A DNA stretch of 64,000 nucleotides from Shewanella hanedai (GCF_007197645.1 NZ_VKGK01000027.1:1-64000); one strand, 5' to 3'. Positions 27,135 to 37,179 are shown, numbered from the stretch's first letter. The notes: generated by a model from the sequence alone, not told the origin. Translations and numbers: made by a program.

Positions 27135-27947
27135 TGTATCCTAGAGAGCCATTTGTAGTAGGTCACAGCCTTACCCTGCTGTACTTATTTATTATAGGTG
27201 CTCCAGAAAAAGCTAGGGTGAAAAGAGTCATGATCTAGAAAAAAACGCTTCAATCTATGTTGTATCTCTTCAAAAAAACCTTCATGAATAACTCACTGCT
27301 TAGTCATAAATCACTCCAAAGACCTTCACTGTTGAGCCGTGCTTAACTGTTGAAAATCTGTGCGCTAAAAGAGGTGTAAATTCTGTTTATAGTAAAGTTA
27401 TTTATGTTGAAAAATATATGTAGTTATTAATAGTGAGCAAAGTCAAAAGTTGAAATAACAGTGATTGAGTATAAATAACGATAAGTGGTAACGTCATAAA
27501 TGCATTAATAAAAACATGGCTGAAATAAGTTTGTATTCACTTTACACATTTATAATAGGTGTGTTTCCTGATTAATTAGAAATGAATATTAGCTTATTAA
27601 ATAATAGTTGTAATTAAACTGTTTGTTAATTGTCACTAAGTTGCGACTAAGTGTCGGTTTAATTGTGGTTTTTTGTGGTTGTATTTCGATAAGATTTTAT
27701 TTTTTTGGACTGATTAATATAAGTATTGATTCAGGTGATGAAGTTAATTTTTATCTTTAATCCTATAAATACAAAAAACACTAAATAAGTAATATCTAAA
27801 ATGTGGTGTTGAACAGCGCAGCCAGTATTAGCAATAGAAATAATACGGCATGAAAAACAATAAAAATACCTAAGCTAGAGAATGAAGCTAGAAGTGAATT
27901 GGCACAAGCTCAAGTGCTGGTTTAAGTATTAACTTTAAGAATATAAA
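27135..27947. other. long AT-rich spacer
   Basis: Over 800 bases without a supported gene lie between divergent genes. It is strongly AT-rich, with many short A/T runs. No clear CRP or FNR dyad was found by eye. Confidence 0.5.
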
Positions 27948-29054
27948 ATGAAAATCAATAAAATAACGGCGTCTCTTGCTCTTCTTTTAGCCTCAACATC
28001 GACATTAGCGGTTGCTGGTGTGGGTGGTGGGATAGAGTTTACCTACGATTACAGCGACTTCTCTCCAGAACTTCAAGATCGTAAAGGTGATATCTCTTTC
28101 TCACAAGTCGTACTGACATATGATGACTCTTTTGGAGAAAACTCGGAGTACGGTGTGTCTGTTAATTACCGTTTGAAAAGTGGCTACGATTATTTAAAGC
28201 ATGGTTACTTTTGGTATAAGGCTAATGACGATCTTACTTTTAATGCGGGTTTAATCCGTAAGCCTGCAGGCAGTAATAACTTAACATCTCATAACTGGTG
28301 GTATTCATTAAACTACTACTACGGTATTGAAGATGATTACGGTTTAGGTGTCTCCATGGACTATCGCTATGCAGATGGATTCCAAACTGAAATTGCTTAT
28401 TTAAGCAGCTCAGCTTATGGCGATGGTCGGGATTTTGCGGGTACTGTGTCGAAAGCGACTTATGAGGATATGGATTACAATTCAACACGCTCTAATACTA
28501 TCGCAGCTCGCCAATCCTACCGTTATGATCAAGACAACTTTGCATTATTAGTCGGTGCTTCGGTTGAGTATGGTCAGCTCTATGACGACGTCGCTGGTGA
28601 AAATGGCGATAGCTTCAACTATACCGCTTTCTTTGATGCAACCTATGAAGGCTACCAACTGCAACTGCAATATGCTGCAGTAGACTTTGATCAATACGAT
28701 GATGGTTTAATTGATACCGATATTGTTATCATGGGTTTAGGTAACGGCACTTACGGTGCAGCTGCCAAAGCCAATACGATTGCTGCTAACCTTTCAAAAA
28801 AGGTTCCTACTACTTGGGGCTCAATTACCTTCTACAATGACTACTCAGTGGTTTCACCTGACTTGGCTGAATTTGATAAGTCTTATGTGAACACAACGGG
28901 TATGTATATCAGTTACGGTAAATTTAATATCTATGTGGATCATTACTTAGGTAAGAATGCTGTGTGGTTAGGCGACACTGCTCTTGGATTAGCTGATGAT
29001 GCCGATGACAGCTGGAACAGTCGCTTTACGATTGCCCTGTCTTATTATTTCTAG
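27948..29054 (+). CDS. outer-membrane beta-barrel protein (porin-like)
   Basis: This 368-residue protein has a signal peptide (MKINKITASLALLLASTSTLAVA) and alternating beta-strand patterns rich in Tyr, Asp and Gly. The C-terminus, TIALSYYF, has the final aromatic residue needed for barrel insertion. It is acidic and not of the trimeric general porin type I recognise; a substrate-selective channel is plausible. It converges with the BCCT carrier gene across a shared terminator, so a role in osmolyte entry is possible but only inferred from position. Confidence 0.75.
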   Translation: MKINKITASLALLLASTSTLAVAGVGGGIEFTYDYSDFSPELQDRKGDISFSQVVLTYDDSFGENSEYGVSVNYRLKSGYDYLKHGYFWYKANDDLTFNAGLIRKPAGSNNLTSHNWWYSLNYYYGIEDDYGLGVSMDYRYADGFQTEIAYLSSSAYGDGRDFAGTVSKATYEDMDYNSTRSNTIAARQSYRYDQDNFALLVGASVEYGQLYDDVAGENGDSFNYTAFFDATYEGYQLQLQYAAVDFDQYDDGLIDTDIVIMGLGNGTYGAAAKANTIAANLSKKVPTTWGSITFYNDYSVVSPDLAEFDKSYVNTTGMYISYGKFNIYVDHYLGKNAVWLGDTALGLADDADDSWNSRFTIALSYYF

Positions 29055-29119
29055 TCACTATTTCTAGTCACTATTTCTAATAACTATCTTCTAGTTTTTA
29101 TCATTTAGTATTAGACAAT

Positions 29120-29157
29120 AAAAAAGCGGGTTGCCATTGGCAAACCCGCTTTTTTTA
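29120..29157. terminator. bidirectional terminator
   Basis: A ~15-bp stem (AAAAAGCGGGTT.GCC / GGCAAACCCGCTTTTT, one bulged base) has A and T runs on both sides. It serves the porin-like gene and the BCCT gene. Confidence 0.85.
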
Positions 29158-29178
29158 TTCAATGATTATTAATCATGA

Positions 29179-31131
29179 TTAACTTGGATTATTCAGTCTG
29201 GCCTGAATCGCTGCTTTAACTTCTTCATTAGCAAGTAACAGCTCATCTTCCTCTTTGTCACGCATAAGCTCATCAAAGGCAACACGAGCCGCTTGTGATT
29301 GCTCAGAAGCCTCTAACTTGCGCTCTTTAGCTTTCATTGCTTCTTCGCCTAACCTGCGTAACTCATTGATCATTTCATCGGGTGCATCACCAAGCTCTAA
29401 GCTTGACTCGCCGCGAGAAAGTGCTTCTCTGCGTAGCTGTTTCTTGAGCAGCCAGATGGTGTCTAGCGCTTCACGTTCAAGGTCTGCAGCCTCAATTGCG
29501 CTATCACGTAGTTGCTCGAAGCGTGCAAGGGCTTGACCCTCTTTGCTCCAAGGGTCCACATCAGGTAGCTCAGAAATGTGGATCACCGGATCCACATAAT
29601 CATCTTGATTACTCAGGTCAAAACTTGCGGCTTTAACACCAGATATCATCAACATGACAGCAATGACTAACAAGGGGAGTCCCCCTACAATCGCCGCTGT
29701 TTGCAATGTGGCTAACCCACCCATAAACATCAATGCCGATGGCATTAAGGAGAGGGTAAAGGCCCAGAATAATCGGTTCCAACGCATCGGATCTTCAGTG
29801 ACATTATTCTGTACAACTGACGCCAGAATATAAGAGATAGAGTCGAAGGTCGTTGCGGTGAAGATGATACATAACAGAGTAAATACAGCGATGACAACAG
29901 TGCTAAAAGGAAGTTGTTCCAAAATAGCAAAGATAGCGCGAGTCGGGCCGTCGATATTCAAGATGCTGATCACATCGAGTTGTCCGGATAGCTGTAACGA
30001 CAGTCCGTAGTTCCCTAAGATCATAAAGTACATTGAACAGCCGAGTGAACCAAAGAATACCGCACCTGCGACCATGCCTTTGATGGTTCTTCCGCGTGAG
30101 ATTCGGGCAACAAACAGTCCCATACTTGGCGCAAAAACTAACCACCAAGCCCAGTAGAAAATAGTCCAATCCTGTGGGAAGTGAGTATCTTCAAACGGGC
30201 CCATGCCGCCGAAAGGTTCAGCCCAAGTCGCCATCACAAAGAAGTTAGAGAGCATGCGGCCGATTGAGTCCAGACCGGTTTCCAACATAAAGATGGTTGG
30301 CCCACAAACAAGTACAAAAGCTAATAGGGCTAACGCGCCCCAGAAGTTAATGTTACTCAGTACCTTAATCCCTTTGTCCATTCCTTGATATGAGGAGTAG
30401 GCAAATAATGCGGTACATAGCATCAGCACGCCAATTTGACTGCCGGTCGTTGCTGGAATGCCAAACAGGTAACTTATTCCTTCGTTAATTAGTGGTGCAG
30501 CTAAACCTAAAGTGGTTGCAGCGCCGCCTAACAAACCAAAAATAAACAGGATGTCGATAAACTTACCTAACTTACCAGAACTGTTCGCTTCGCCAATTAC
30601 AGGCATCAATGCCGCAGATACTTTCAGTACAGGTTGCTTACGAACATAGAAGAAGTAGGCGATGGGAATTGCTGGGATCATATAGATACACCAAGCAATC
30701 GGTCCCCAATGGAACAGACCATAGGTTGCTGCCCAGCGAATCGCTTCTTCACTACCAGCTTCTAGCTGGAAAGGAGGGTTTTGGTAGTAATAGGCCCACT
30801 CAATGGTTCCCCAGTACAAAATACTGGCTCCGATACCACCGCAGAAAAGCATGGCTGCCCAAGAGGCTAGCGCAAATTCAGGCTTCTCATCTGGGTCACC
30901 TAGTTTGATCTGACCAATATCGGAAAAAACGATATAGATCATAAAGAAAAATGCAGATAAGCCTAGACCTAAATAGGCAAATCCTAATTTATCGGTCATG
31001 AAAGTTTTTGCTACAGCAATCCATGCTGCTCCCTCATCAGGGAAAATAATCAAGGGTATGACTACAGAGAAAAGAAGGATTAACGCACCGAAAAATGTTT
31101 GCTTATCGATGAGTTCGAAGTGTTTTTTCAT
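29179..31131 (-). CDS. BCCT family betaine/choline/carnitine transporter
   Basis: This 650-residue secondary transporter has twelve helices. The family signature is seen in the eighth-helix area (IFYWAWWLVFAPSMGLFVARISRGRTI), and a Trp-rich substrate box is present (GTIEWAYYYQNPPF). After the last helix (~510) a ~135-residue charged, largely coiled-coil tail follows (SKEGQALARFEQL...EEVKAAIQARL), where osmosensing BCCT carriers have regulatory tails. The substrate, betaine, choline or another quaternary amine, cannot be fixed. The nearby glycine-cleavage genes make a betaine-derived carbon source conceivable, but they are 6 kb away. Confidence 0.92.
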   Translation of the reverse strand: MKKHFELIDKQTFFGALILLFSVVIPLIIFPDEGAAWIAVAKTFMTDKLGFAYLGLGLSAFFFMIYIVFSDIGQIKLGDPDEKPEFALASWAAMLFCGGIGASILYWGTIEWAYYYQNPPFQLEAGSEEAIRWAATYGLFHWGPIAWCIYMIPAIPIAYFFYVRKQPVLKVSAALMPVIGEANSSGKLGKFIDILFIFGLLGGAATTLGLAAPLINEGISYLFGIPATTGSQIGVLMLCTALFAYSSYQGMDKGIKVLSNINFWGALALLAFVLVCGPTIFMLETGLDSIGRMLSNFFVMATWAEPFGGMGPFEDTHFPQDWTIFYWAWWLVFAPSMGLFVARISRGRTIKGMVAGAVFFGSLGCSMYFMILGNYGLSLQLSGQLDVISILNIDGPTRAIFAILEQLPFSTVVIAVFTLLCIIFTATTFDSISYILASVVQNNVTEDPMRWNRLFWAFTLSLMPSALMFMGGLATLQTAAIVGGLPLLVIAVMLMISGVKAASFDLSNQDDYVDPVIHISELPDVDPWSKEGQALARFEQLRDSAIEAADLEREALDTIWLLKKQLRREALSRGESSLELGDAPDEMINELRRLGEEAMKAKERKLEASEQSQAARVAFDELMRDKEEDELLLANEEVKAAIQARLNNPS

Positions 31132-31543
31132 TTTTATTTATTTTCCGTAAAAACTGAAAACGTTATTGATAGAAATGCACAACAAGGGCTTCCCTTATCT
31201 TGAGGAAAGACAGGGTTTAGTCTGGTTTAAGTGCTGAAGTTTATTAGAGTTGCGTATTTTGAAATGCTGGTGTGGCTTGTTTACCTGAGTTAGTAGTGGA
31301 GCAATATTAATTTAATTTAATTTAATGTTAATTGTGGTTTTTGTCGACAGACTTATCTCTAGATTGAGCATGAAGTGTGATGCACATCTGATTATCTTAA
31401 TTGTTTGAGATCACGTGCTAGTCGGAAAGCTTTCTTTGTTTAGTCAGGTCTTATATTGAGTTGAGTGTTTAGTGCCTCTGAGGGGCTACACTCTGAGTTG
31501 AGGACTTTCTTATACTGATTGGTAAAACTACGAGGTTGTTAAG
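31132..31543. other. spacer with a solo MITE-end motif
   Basis: About 410 bases with divergent promoters at its ends. It contains a TTAAT microsatellite-like run near 31308-31327 and, at 31510-31524, TTATACTGATTGGTA, which is 15 of the 16 bases of the terminal repeat seen at 36252-36267. Confidence 0.55.
31510..31524 (+). repeat. solo copy of the MITE terminal repeat
   Basis: TTATACTGATTGGTA matches 15 of 16 bases of the right end of the element at 36002-36267 and stands alone 20 bases before a start codon. It might contribute promoter sequence (TATACT resembles a -10). Confidence 0.55.
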
Positions 31544-32752
31544 ATGAGAGAAAAAATTGAGTTTCCCAGTAAAGATGCCATTTTAGCAGGCTTGTTGGAG
31601 CGGCCTGATGGACAGGTTAGTGCCTATGCATTGTTCGCCCACTGCTTTACCTGTGGTAAGGATATTGCTGCCGCCTCACGTATCTCTCGTGCATTGGTTC
31701 AACAGGGCATTGCTGTTCTCAGATTCGATTTTACTGGCCTCGGTAATAGTGATGGTGATTTTGCCAATACTAACTTTTCCTCCAATCTTGACGATCTTAA
31801 AGCAGCAGCCGATTTTTTAAGGTGCGAATATGAAGCGCCGCAGTTGCTTATTGGTCACAGCTTAGGTGGTGCGGCGGTGTTAGCCATCGCCAATCAGATC
31901 CCAGAAAGTAAGGCGGTTGTGACCATTGGGGCACCTGCAAGTCCTGAGCATGTGGCGCATAATTTTGCTGCGTCAATGGATGAAATTCAGTCCCAGGGGT
32001 TAGCCCATGTCAATTTAGGGCCACGACAATTTACCATTAAAAAGCAATTTCTGGATGATCTGGCGCAACACGCTAAGCAGGCTTTCAATCTGGATAAAAA
32101 AGCCCTGTTAGTGATGCACTCACCCGTCGATGATACGGTCTCTATCGATCAAGCAGAGAGAATATATACCCAAGCAAAACACCCTAAAAGCTTTGTCAGC
32201 TTAGATTCAGCAGATCATCTGTTAACCAACAAAGCGGATGCGACTTATGTCGCCAACGTGATTGCCAGTTGGAGCAGTCGTTATCTGGACTCTTCAATCT
32301 CCCCTCAGTCGTTACAACAAGTCGCTTCGGGACATCTTCGAGTGGAAGAGAGAGATCATAAATTCACCCAAACCATCATCAGCGACAGTCATATCTGGTT
32401 GGCTGATGAGCCAATCAAGGTTGGGGGCAAAGATTTGGGACCGGATCCCTATGAACATCTACTGGCGGCGCTTGGTGCCTGTACTTCTATGACCATGCGC
32501 ATGTATGCGGAGCGAAAAAAGTGGCCGCTGCAAGATATCAAGATAGACCTTACTCACAATAGAACCTACATAAAGGACTGTGAAACTTGTGAATCCGGTA
32601 AAGGGCAGTTAGATACCTTGAGCAGGAAAATAGAGTTGATTGGTGATCTCAGTGACGAGCAAAAACAGGCCTTGTTGGTTATCTCTGAAAAGTGCCCAGT
32701 GCATAAGACGTTGCACAGTAAGTTAGTCGTGACCACAGAACTTAAAAATTGA
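31544..32752 (+). CDS. alpha/beta hydrolase fused to an OsmC domain
   Basis: This 402-residue protein has two domains. Residues ~1-255 are an alpha/beta hydrolase with the nucleophile elbow GHSLGG, the oxyanion region HCFTCGKD and a late HLL motif with the catalytic His. Residues ~265-402 are OsmC-like, with the first redox Cys in LGACTSMTMRMYAERKKWPL and the second in EKCPVHKTL, which together reduce organic hydroperoxides. This fusion is a known architecture in gammaproteobacteria; the hydrolase substrate is unknown. The EamA gene follows immediately with no gap, so the two form an operon. Confidence 0.92.
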   Translation: MREKIEFPSKDAILAGLLERPDGQVSAYALFAHCFTCGKDIAAASRISRALVQQGIAVLRFDFTGLGNSDGDFANTNFSSNLDDLKAAADFLRCEYEAPQLLIGHSLGGAAVLAIANQIPESKAVVTIGAPASPEHVAHNFAASMDEIQSQGLAHVNLGPRQFTIKKQFLDDLAQHAKQAFNLDKKALLVMHSPVDDTVSIDQAERIYTQAKHPKSFVSLDSADHLLTNKADATYVANVIASWSSRYLDSSISPQSLQQVASGHLRVEERDHKFTQTIISDSHIWLADEPIKVGGKDLGPDPYEHLLAALGACTSMTMRMYAERKKWPLQDIKIDLTHNRTYIKDCETCESGKGQLDTLSRKIELIGDLSDEQKQALLVISEKCPVHKTLHSKLVVTTELKN

Positions 32753-33661
32753 ATGAATCCTGTTATGGATCCAGCTAAGTTAAAAACCCTGTTGGCTACT
32801 TGTTTTGCATTATTGGCATTTGCCGGCAACTCTGTTTTTTGCCGTTTGGCATTAGGTGATGAAGCCATTGATGCTGCAAGTTTCACTGCCATTCGGTTAT
32901 TGTCTGGCATCTTGGTGCTCGTGATTATCTTGTTACTGGCTAAGTTTATCCAGAAAAAACAATCATCAGCTGAGCTTAGTGACAGTGAGGCCAAGGGATC
33001 TTGGTTGGCTGGTTTCCTGCTCTTTCTGTATGCGGTGACGTTTTCATATGCCTATATCTCTCTTGATACTGGGATCGGTGCGTTAATCCTGTTTGGTGCG
33101 GTGCAGATCACCATGATCTTGATAAGCATACTTTCAGGTAATCGGTTGCATTATCTTGAGTGGACTGGTGTTGTTATCGCTTTTAGTGGGTTTGTTTATC
33201 TCGTACTGCCGAGTCTGAGCACGCCATCAATGACAGGCTTTATCTTAATGACGATTTCAGGTGTTGCGTGGGGTTTATATACCGTCAAGGGCAGAGGCTG
33301 TACAGATCCAATCTCAGATACGGCTTATAATTTTATGCGAACATTACCTTTCATCGTTATTTTGCTTGTTGTCACCATTCAAAATGCCAATCTGTCTCAA
33401 GCAGGTGCGATATTGGCGGTGATGTCTGGTGCAATAGCCTCTGGTATTGGTTATGCCGTCTGGTATTTTGCCATTAGAGGCTTGTCGGTAACACAAGCAG
33501 CAGCGGTGCAGCTTTTAGTGCCAATTATTGCTGCGATTGGTGGCGTACTCTTCGCCAGTGAAGTGGTGTCGCAGCGTTTGGTTATCGCCTCATTTATGGT
33601 GTTAGGCGGGATCATGTTGCTGGTGTTGGGGCGCGCTTACCTCAATAGAACTTCAGATTAA
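32753..33661 (+). CDS. EamA/DMT family transporter
   Basis: This 302-residue protein has ten predicted membrane helices in two EamA repeats. The first begins CFALLAFAGNSVFCRLAL and the second VAWGLYTVKGRG. The ATG abuts the stop codon of the upstream gene (TGA-ATG), indicating coupled translation; MDPAKLK, four codons later, is an alternative start. DMT proteins of this size usually export small metabolites or amino acids. The substrate is unknown. Confidence 0.88.
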   Translation: MNPVMDPAKLKTLLATCFALLAFAGNSVFCRLALGDEAIDAASFTAIRLLSGILVLVIILLLAKFIQKKQSSAELSDSEAKGSWLAGFLLFLYAVTFSYAYISLDTGIGALILFGAVQITMILISILSGNRLHYLEWTGVVIAFSGFVYLVLPSLSTPSMTGFILMTISGVAWGLYTVKGRGCTDPISDTAYNFMRTLPFIVILLVVTIQNANLSQAGAILAVMSGAIASGIGYAVWYFAIRGLSVTQAAAVQLLVPIIAAIGGVLFASEVVSQRLVIASFMVLGGIMLLVLGRAYLNRTSD

Positions 33662-34089
33662 CATCGAATTATAGGTTCATTGATTTTTTACACCTACTGA
33701 ATGGTGAATTTATACTCAAATCTCCCCTTCTCTTTCTCAACTTCCCCCATCCAAGCTTAGATAACGGCATCTGAGTTTGATTAGCGAAACTTGCTGCTTA
33801 TTTATCATTTATTGAAGTAAATAACTTTTATCGTCTTATTTTTGAGATTTATGTTCTTAAATTTGATCATTCTTGAAGTCAATATAGTCATGTATGCTGA
33901 TTTTGAGGTCTTTGCTCTGAGTAAAAGATCTTAAAAGTTGAATATATATTCAGCAGAGAATAGAGGGGCGAGTCAATTGGTTTGTGTAAGCCATGAAGTT
34001 TTATGATTCCCAATATCCCCCAACTCAAAGTCTAAAATCACAAGCAGCTCTATTTGGGGTTGCCGACTCACTATATGGGAAATATGAGA
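33662..34089. other. spacer before the leukocidin-like gene
   Basis: About 390-430 bases, AT-rich, with no gene or strong hairpin seen. It should carry the promoter of the following secreted-protein gene. Confidence 0.45.
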
Positions 34090-34998
34090 ATGAAGAAGAG
34101 ACAACTATATACTGCAATTCTACTTGGCCTCTGTGGAACTGCTAGTGCTGTACACGCTGAAGATACTCTGAAAGCTTACACTTCAACTTTACTTGAGCTT
34201 GATGATGCTGATGCAAGAGCCAAAAAGATTCGATTAATCTACACAGTGCAAAATGTTTGGAATCAATCCCATGTACCTACTGGGGTTAAAGAAGTTAAGT
34301 TGATACTTAAAGGCGGCTCAGGTTTCGACATGACTGATGTTCCCTCTAAGGCAACCATGTACGAATATACTTACGGAGGAGATTATCGCTACTCTGTGCC
34401 AACGGCTTTCAAACTAAAGGTGGGTTACGTAAGTGGCTCTCCCTTAAGACATATTAATCATGCGCCAGCAAACACCATTGGCACAGCCAGTGTGAGTGAA
34501 GCGATTGGTTTTAACTTAGGTTTTACCGCTGGGCAATCGCCAAGTATAGGTGGTGGGATCGATTGGAGTCACCGTGTGACCTATGACCAGGCGGAGTTTG
34601 AGACTGTTGCTGATTTTAGTCAAAACAACGATACCATAAGCTGGAATATTGAGAACAAAACGATTCGAAACAATACGCCGCCTAAAAATTGGTTATTGTC
34701 GAGTTGGACGAGCTGTAATTCAGGTAATTTAATCGATAAGAATCAGCTTCCGGTGGTGATGAGATCTGACTTTAAACCTGAAGCAGCAGTGGTTTATAGA
34801 AAGAATGTCTTAGAAGATGGTCAAACGAGTACTCGATTTAACTTATATGCAGGTTGGAAAAAAACGGATTATTACTTTGGCCGAGATTGGTGTACTTGGT
34901 ACACAGATTTTACTTGGAAAAACCACAATGATAGTAGCAGTTGGACCCAGATTGAGCGTCAGGTTAACGTGAGTTGGGCGGATAATCTATACATCTAG
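34090..34998 (+). CDS. leukocidin/hemolysin-fold pore-forming protein (putative)
   Basis: This 302-residue protein has a Sec signal (MKKRQLYTAILLGLCGTASAVHA). The mature chain follows the leukocidin/hemolysin beta-barrel toxin pattern. A central amphipathic stem-like stretch (SEAIGFNLGFTAGQSPSIGG then GIDWSHRVTYDQAEF) is followed by VSW-like ISWNIENK. Then comes a rim-like segment LPVVMRSDFKPEAAVVYRKN, and finally STRFNLYAGWKKTDYYF and FTWKNHN, which recall staphylococcal and Vibrio cytolysins. It would be secreted as a monomer and oligomerise on a target membrane. Two Cys in the C-terminal half could form a disulfide. An ATG two codons upstream is also possible. Activity is unproven. Confidence 0.68.
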   Translation: MKKRQLYTAILLGLCGTASAVHAEDTLKAYTSTLLELDDADARAKKIRLIYTVQNVWNQSHVPTGVKEVKLILKGGSGFDMTDVPSKATMYEYTYGGDYRYSVPTAFKLKVGYVSGSPLRHINHAPANTIGTASVSEAIGFNLGFTAGQSPSIGGGIDWSHRVTYDQAEFETVADFSQNNDTISWNIENKTIRNNTPPKNWLLSSWTSCNSGNLIDKNQLPVVMRSDFKPEAAVVYRKNVLEDGQTSTRFNLYAGWKKTDYYFGRDWCTWYTDFTWKNHNDSSSWTQIERQVNVSWADNLYI

Positions 34999-35086
34999 TC
35001 ACCTAATAGTTATGAGACTCTCTATCGGCATAGGCTAGGCCTTTGTCGGTAGAGAACATATCTTCATCGTAAGAGGGGAAATAGTG

Positions 35087-35752
35087 ATGCAACCAGTTAA
35101 ATTGTTGCTAGGAACCGCATTTCTGGGTGTCTTTTTAGTCGTGGGTTATCTGTATCTACCCAGTTCGAGTGAGTACCAAGTTAAGGATGAACAGAGGTTA
35201 ATAAGCACCAAGGAGATGTTCGACGTCGATAGGCCGCCGATTCCCAGTGTGGTTCGTCAGGTGATCTCAAATGTCGAGTCTCTAGGTGTTGATATTGAAC
35301 CGGTCGAAGAGAGCAGTTGGGTATCTGAGCCGATTAATGAGTTTAGTACTGAGCTTTATGAGTTTATTGAAGCTGAAGGCATTAAGTACGTGAATACGGT
35401 TAATTATCCATTTGATAGTGAAACTGAAAGCGAGTTAGCAAGAATTTCAAAGTCAGGCGATATATTACTTTTTGACAATACTGAGCCTGAGTACTTAGCC
35501 AGTATAGGCGTGAGTCATATGGATATTGTCTCAGACTACTTTGGCACAGCGAGTGAAGGGGATGCCCTTATTGCGAGCGGAGTAAAAAATCCCGATGGCG
35601 GAATACATTATCTAGTGCTGCCCATTAGCGATAAAGGGGATAAACAAGTATTTTTGGAGGACGTGAAACTGGCGGTTTCCCTCTTCAAAGCGGAGAAAGC
35701 GAGGTTAATAGAACCGAGTAATAATGAGCAAACAGCCTCAATCACCCCTTAG
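35087..35752 (+). CDS. unknown protein encoded next to the leukocidin-like gene
   Basis: This is a 221-residue protein with one N-terminal hydrophobic segment (LLLGTAFLGVFLVVGYLYL) that could be a signal anchor or signal peptide. An acidic soluble domain rich in Glu, Ser and Asp follows. The ribosome site is AGAGGGG. It lies 88 bases after the leukocidin-like gene, on the same strand and without a terminator between them, so the pair may be one unit. I recognise no family. Roles as chaperone, immunity or maturation factor are possible but unsupported by any motif. Confidence 0.65.
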   Translation: MQPVKLLLGTAFLGVFLVVGYLYLPSSSEYQVKDEQRLISTKEMFDVDRPPIPSVVRQVISNVESLGVDIEPVEESSWVSEPINEFSTELYEFIEAEGIKYVNTVNYPFDSETESELARISKSGDILLFDNTEPEYLASIGVSHMDIVSDYFGTASEGDALIASGVKNPDGGIHYLVLPISDKGDKQVFLEDVKLAVSLFKAEKARLIEPSNNEQTASITP

Positions 35753-36001
35753 TCATATCTGTGGCCAGACTCACTGGCCACGTTTTCCAATTTCCCACTT
35801 AACCTGAACTCGGGATAGTGAGTGTCAGTACAATCTAATATATCATTTTAAATCAGAATCTTACCATCCATCTTAATTCTCATATACCTAACCGTTTTGC
35901 TCGATGCCGAGATTATTGTCTATATCAAGGCGAGGTTTCGTACGTAATAGCTGGCTATTGCTAGAAACCTCAACACAGATAGGGGCGATAATAGCGGTAT
36001 T
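35753..36001. other. spacer containing a dispersed-repeat arm
   Basis: No gene was seen. The part from about 35890 (AAGGCGAGGTTTCG...AATAGCTGGCTATT...GAAACCTC) contains small hairpins and resembles dispersed intergenic repeats; it abuts the inverted-repeat element starting at 36002. Confidence 0.45.
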
Positions 36002-36267
36002 ATACCAATCAGTATAAGAAGTTGATCTACTCAGAGTGTTTTTTGGCAAACTAATTCAAGGCGAATGGATGACATAATGGTTGTTCCCTTGTGAGTTCAT
36101 TCAACGCAGAAGTAGGCAGTCAAAAACACTCCTTACAGGCGAGTTTTAGCGGTTCTGATGCTGTGTTAACGAGCTTAACCGTAGAATAACTATGCTCTTC
36201 ACTCGCTGCCTTGCCTCAGAACCGCGAAACTCTCGCTGAGCGATCAAATCTTTATACTGATTGGTAT
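36002..36267. mobile_element. MITE-like element with 16-bp perfect terminal inverted repeats
   Basis: ATACCAATCAGTATAA at 36002-36017 is the exact reverse complement of TTATACTGATTGGTAT at 36252-36267. The 266-base body has no reading frame. It contains an internal inverted pair (GCGAGTTTTAGCGGTTCTGA against TCAGAACCGCGAAACTCTCG), so most of it can fold. Copies of the ends alone occur at 31510 and 53416. It encodes no transposase and would depend on one elsewhere. Confidence 0.7.
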
Positions 36268-36300
36268 TAGGCGGCACTGCTTATCCCCAGTTCAGGTTAC

Positions 36301-37179
36301 CTAGTATGGTTTAGCTAACTTCTTGGCCAGATAATCTATCAAGAGTCGGGTGCGATAGGGAACGGGTTTGCTCGGCCAGAGTAGATTGATTAAGCGATGT
36401 TGCGGCTGATACTGAGGCAATAGTGCGACTAACTCCCCTTTCAATAACTCCTCTTTGATATAGAGTTTGGCTAAATAGCCGACGCCATGTCCAGCTAAAG
36501 CTCGACTAATACACAGGGCAACATCATTAGAGATAAAATCACCCTGAGGGTAATAGTCGACTAATCCAGTTTCAGTTGATGTAAATTGCCAATTACGAAT
36601 GGGGGAGAAGATGATTTTAGGCAACATATCTAGCTCACTTAAGGTATTCGGTTGGCCATACTCCTCAATTAACTTAGGCGATGCTACTAAGATATATTCC
36701 GCTTTACCTATGGTTTTACAAATAAAGCCAGAATCTTCTAAATCGCCAAAACGCATGGCGAGATCAAACTGTTTCTGGTTGAGGTTGCAGCGTTCATTAC
36801 TTAGGTCAAAATTCACCATAATATCCGGATGTTCAGTAAAGAACTCATCGAAAAACTTCTCAGTAAATAAGCGGGAGATGAAGTTGGTTGGGGCTACAAA
36901 CATGACGCTGCCTTTATCACAGTAGTTCTTTACCTCTAAGGAGCTGAGGATCTCCTCTAAATGTTCAATCGATGGCTGACAAGAACTTAAAATCTCGTTT
37001 CCCGCCAAAGTGAGTGTTAATCCATTCTTATCGCGGAAAAATAAACTTGTGCCTAAGCTCTTTTCCAATTGGTTGATTTTACGGCTTATGGTGGCTAGCG
37101 AGAGTCCGAGTTGGTTAGCAGCATCGTTGAATGACTTGAAGCGGCAGATTTTGACGAACAGTGAAATATCATTAAGCAC
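36301..37179 (-). CDS. LysR family transcriptional regulator
   Basis: This 292-residue protein has an N-terminal winged helix (SFNDAANQLGLSLATISRKI) and a periplasmic-binding-like effector domain (~85-292). I take the GTG at 37179 as the start: it is preceded seven bases upstream by a perfect TAGGAGGT ribosome site, whereas the ATG nine codons earlier has that same site inside its reading frame. It lies 190 bases downstream of the dadA-like gene on the same strand, at the end of the glycine-related gene group, and may sense a related amino acid. The effector is unknown. Confidence 0.87.
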   Translation of the reverse strand: MLNDISLFVKICRFKSFNDAANQLGLSLATISRKINQLEKSLGTSLFFRDKNGLTLTLAGNEILSSCQPSIEHLEEILSSLEVKNYCDKGSVMFVAPTNFISRLFTEKFFDEFFTEHPDIMVNFDLSNERCNLNQKQFDLAMRFGDLEDSGFICKTIGKAEYILVASPKLIEEYGQPNTLSELDMLPKIIFSPIRNWQFTSTETGLVDYYPQGDFISNDVALCISRALAGHGVGYLAKLYIKEELLKGELVALLPQYQPQHRLINLLWPSKPVPYRTRLLIDYLAKKLAKPY

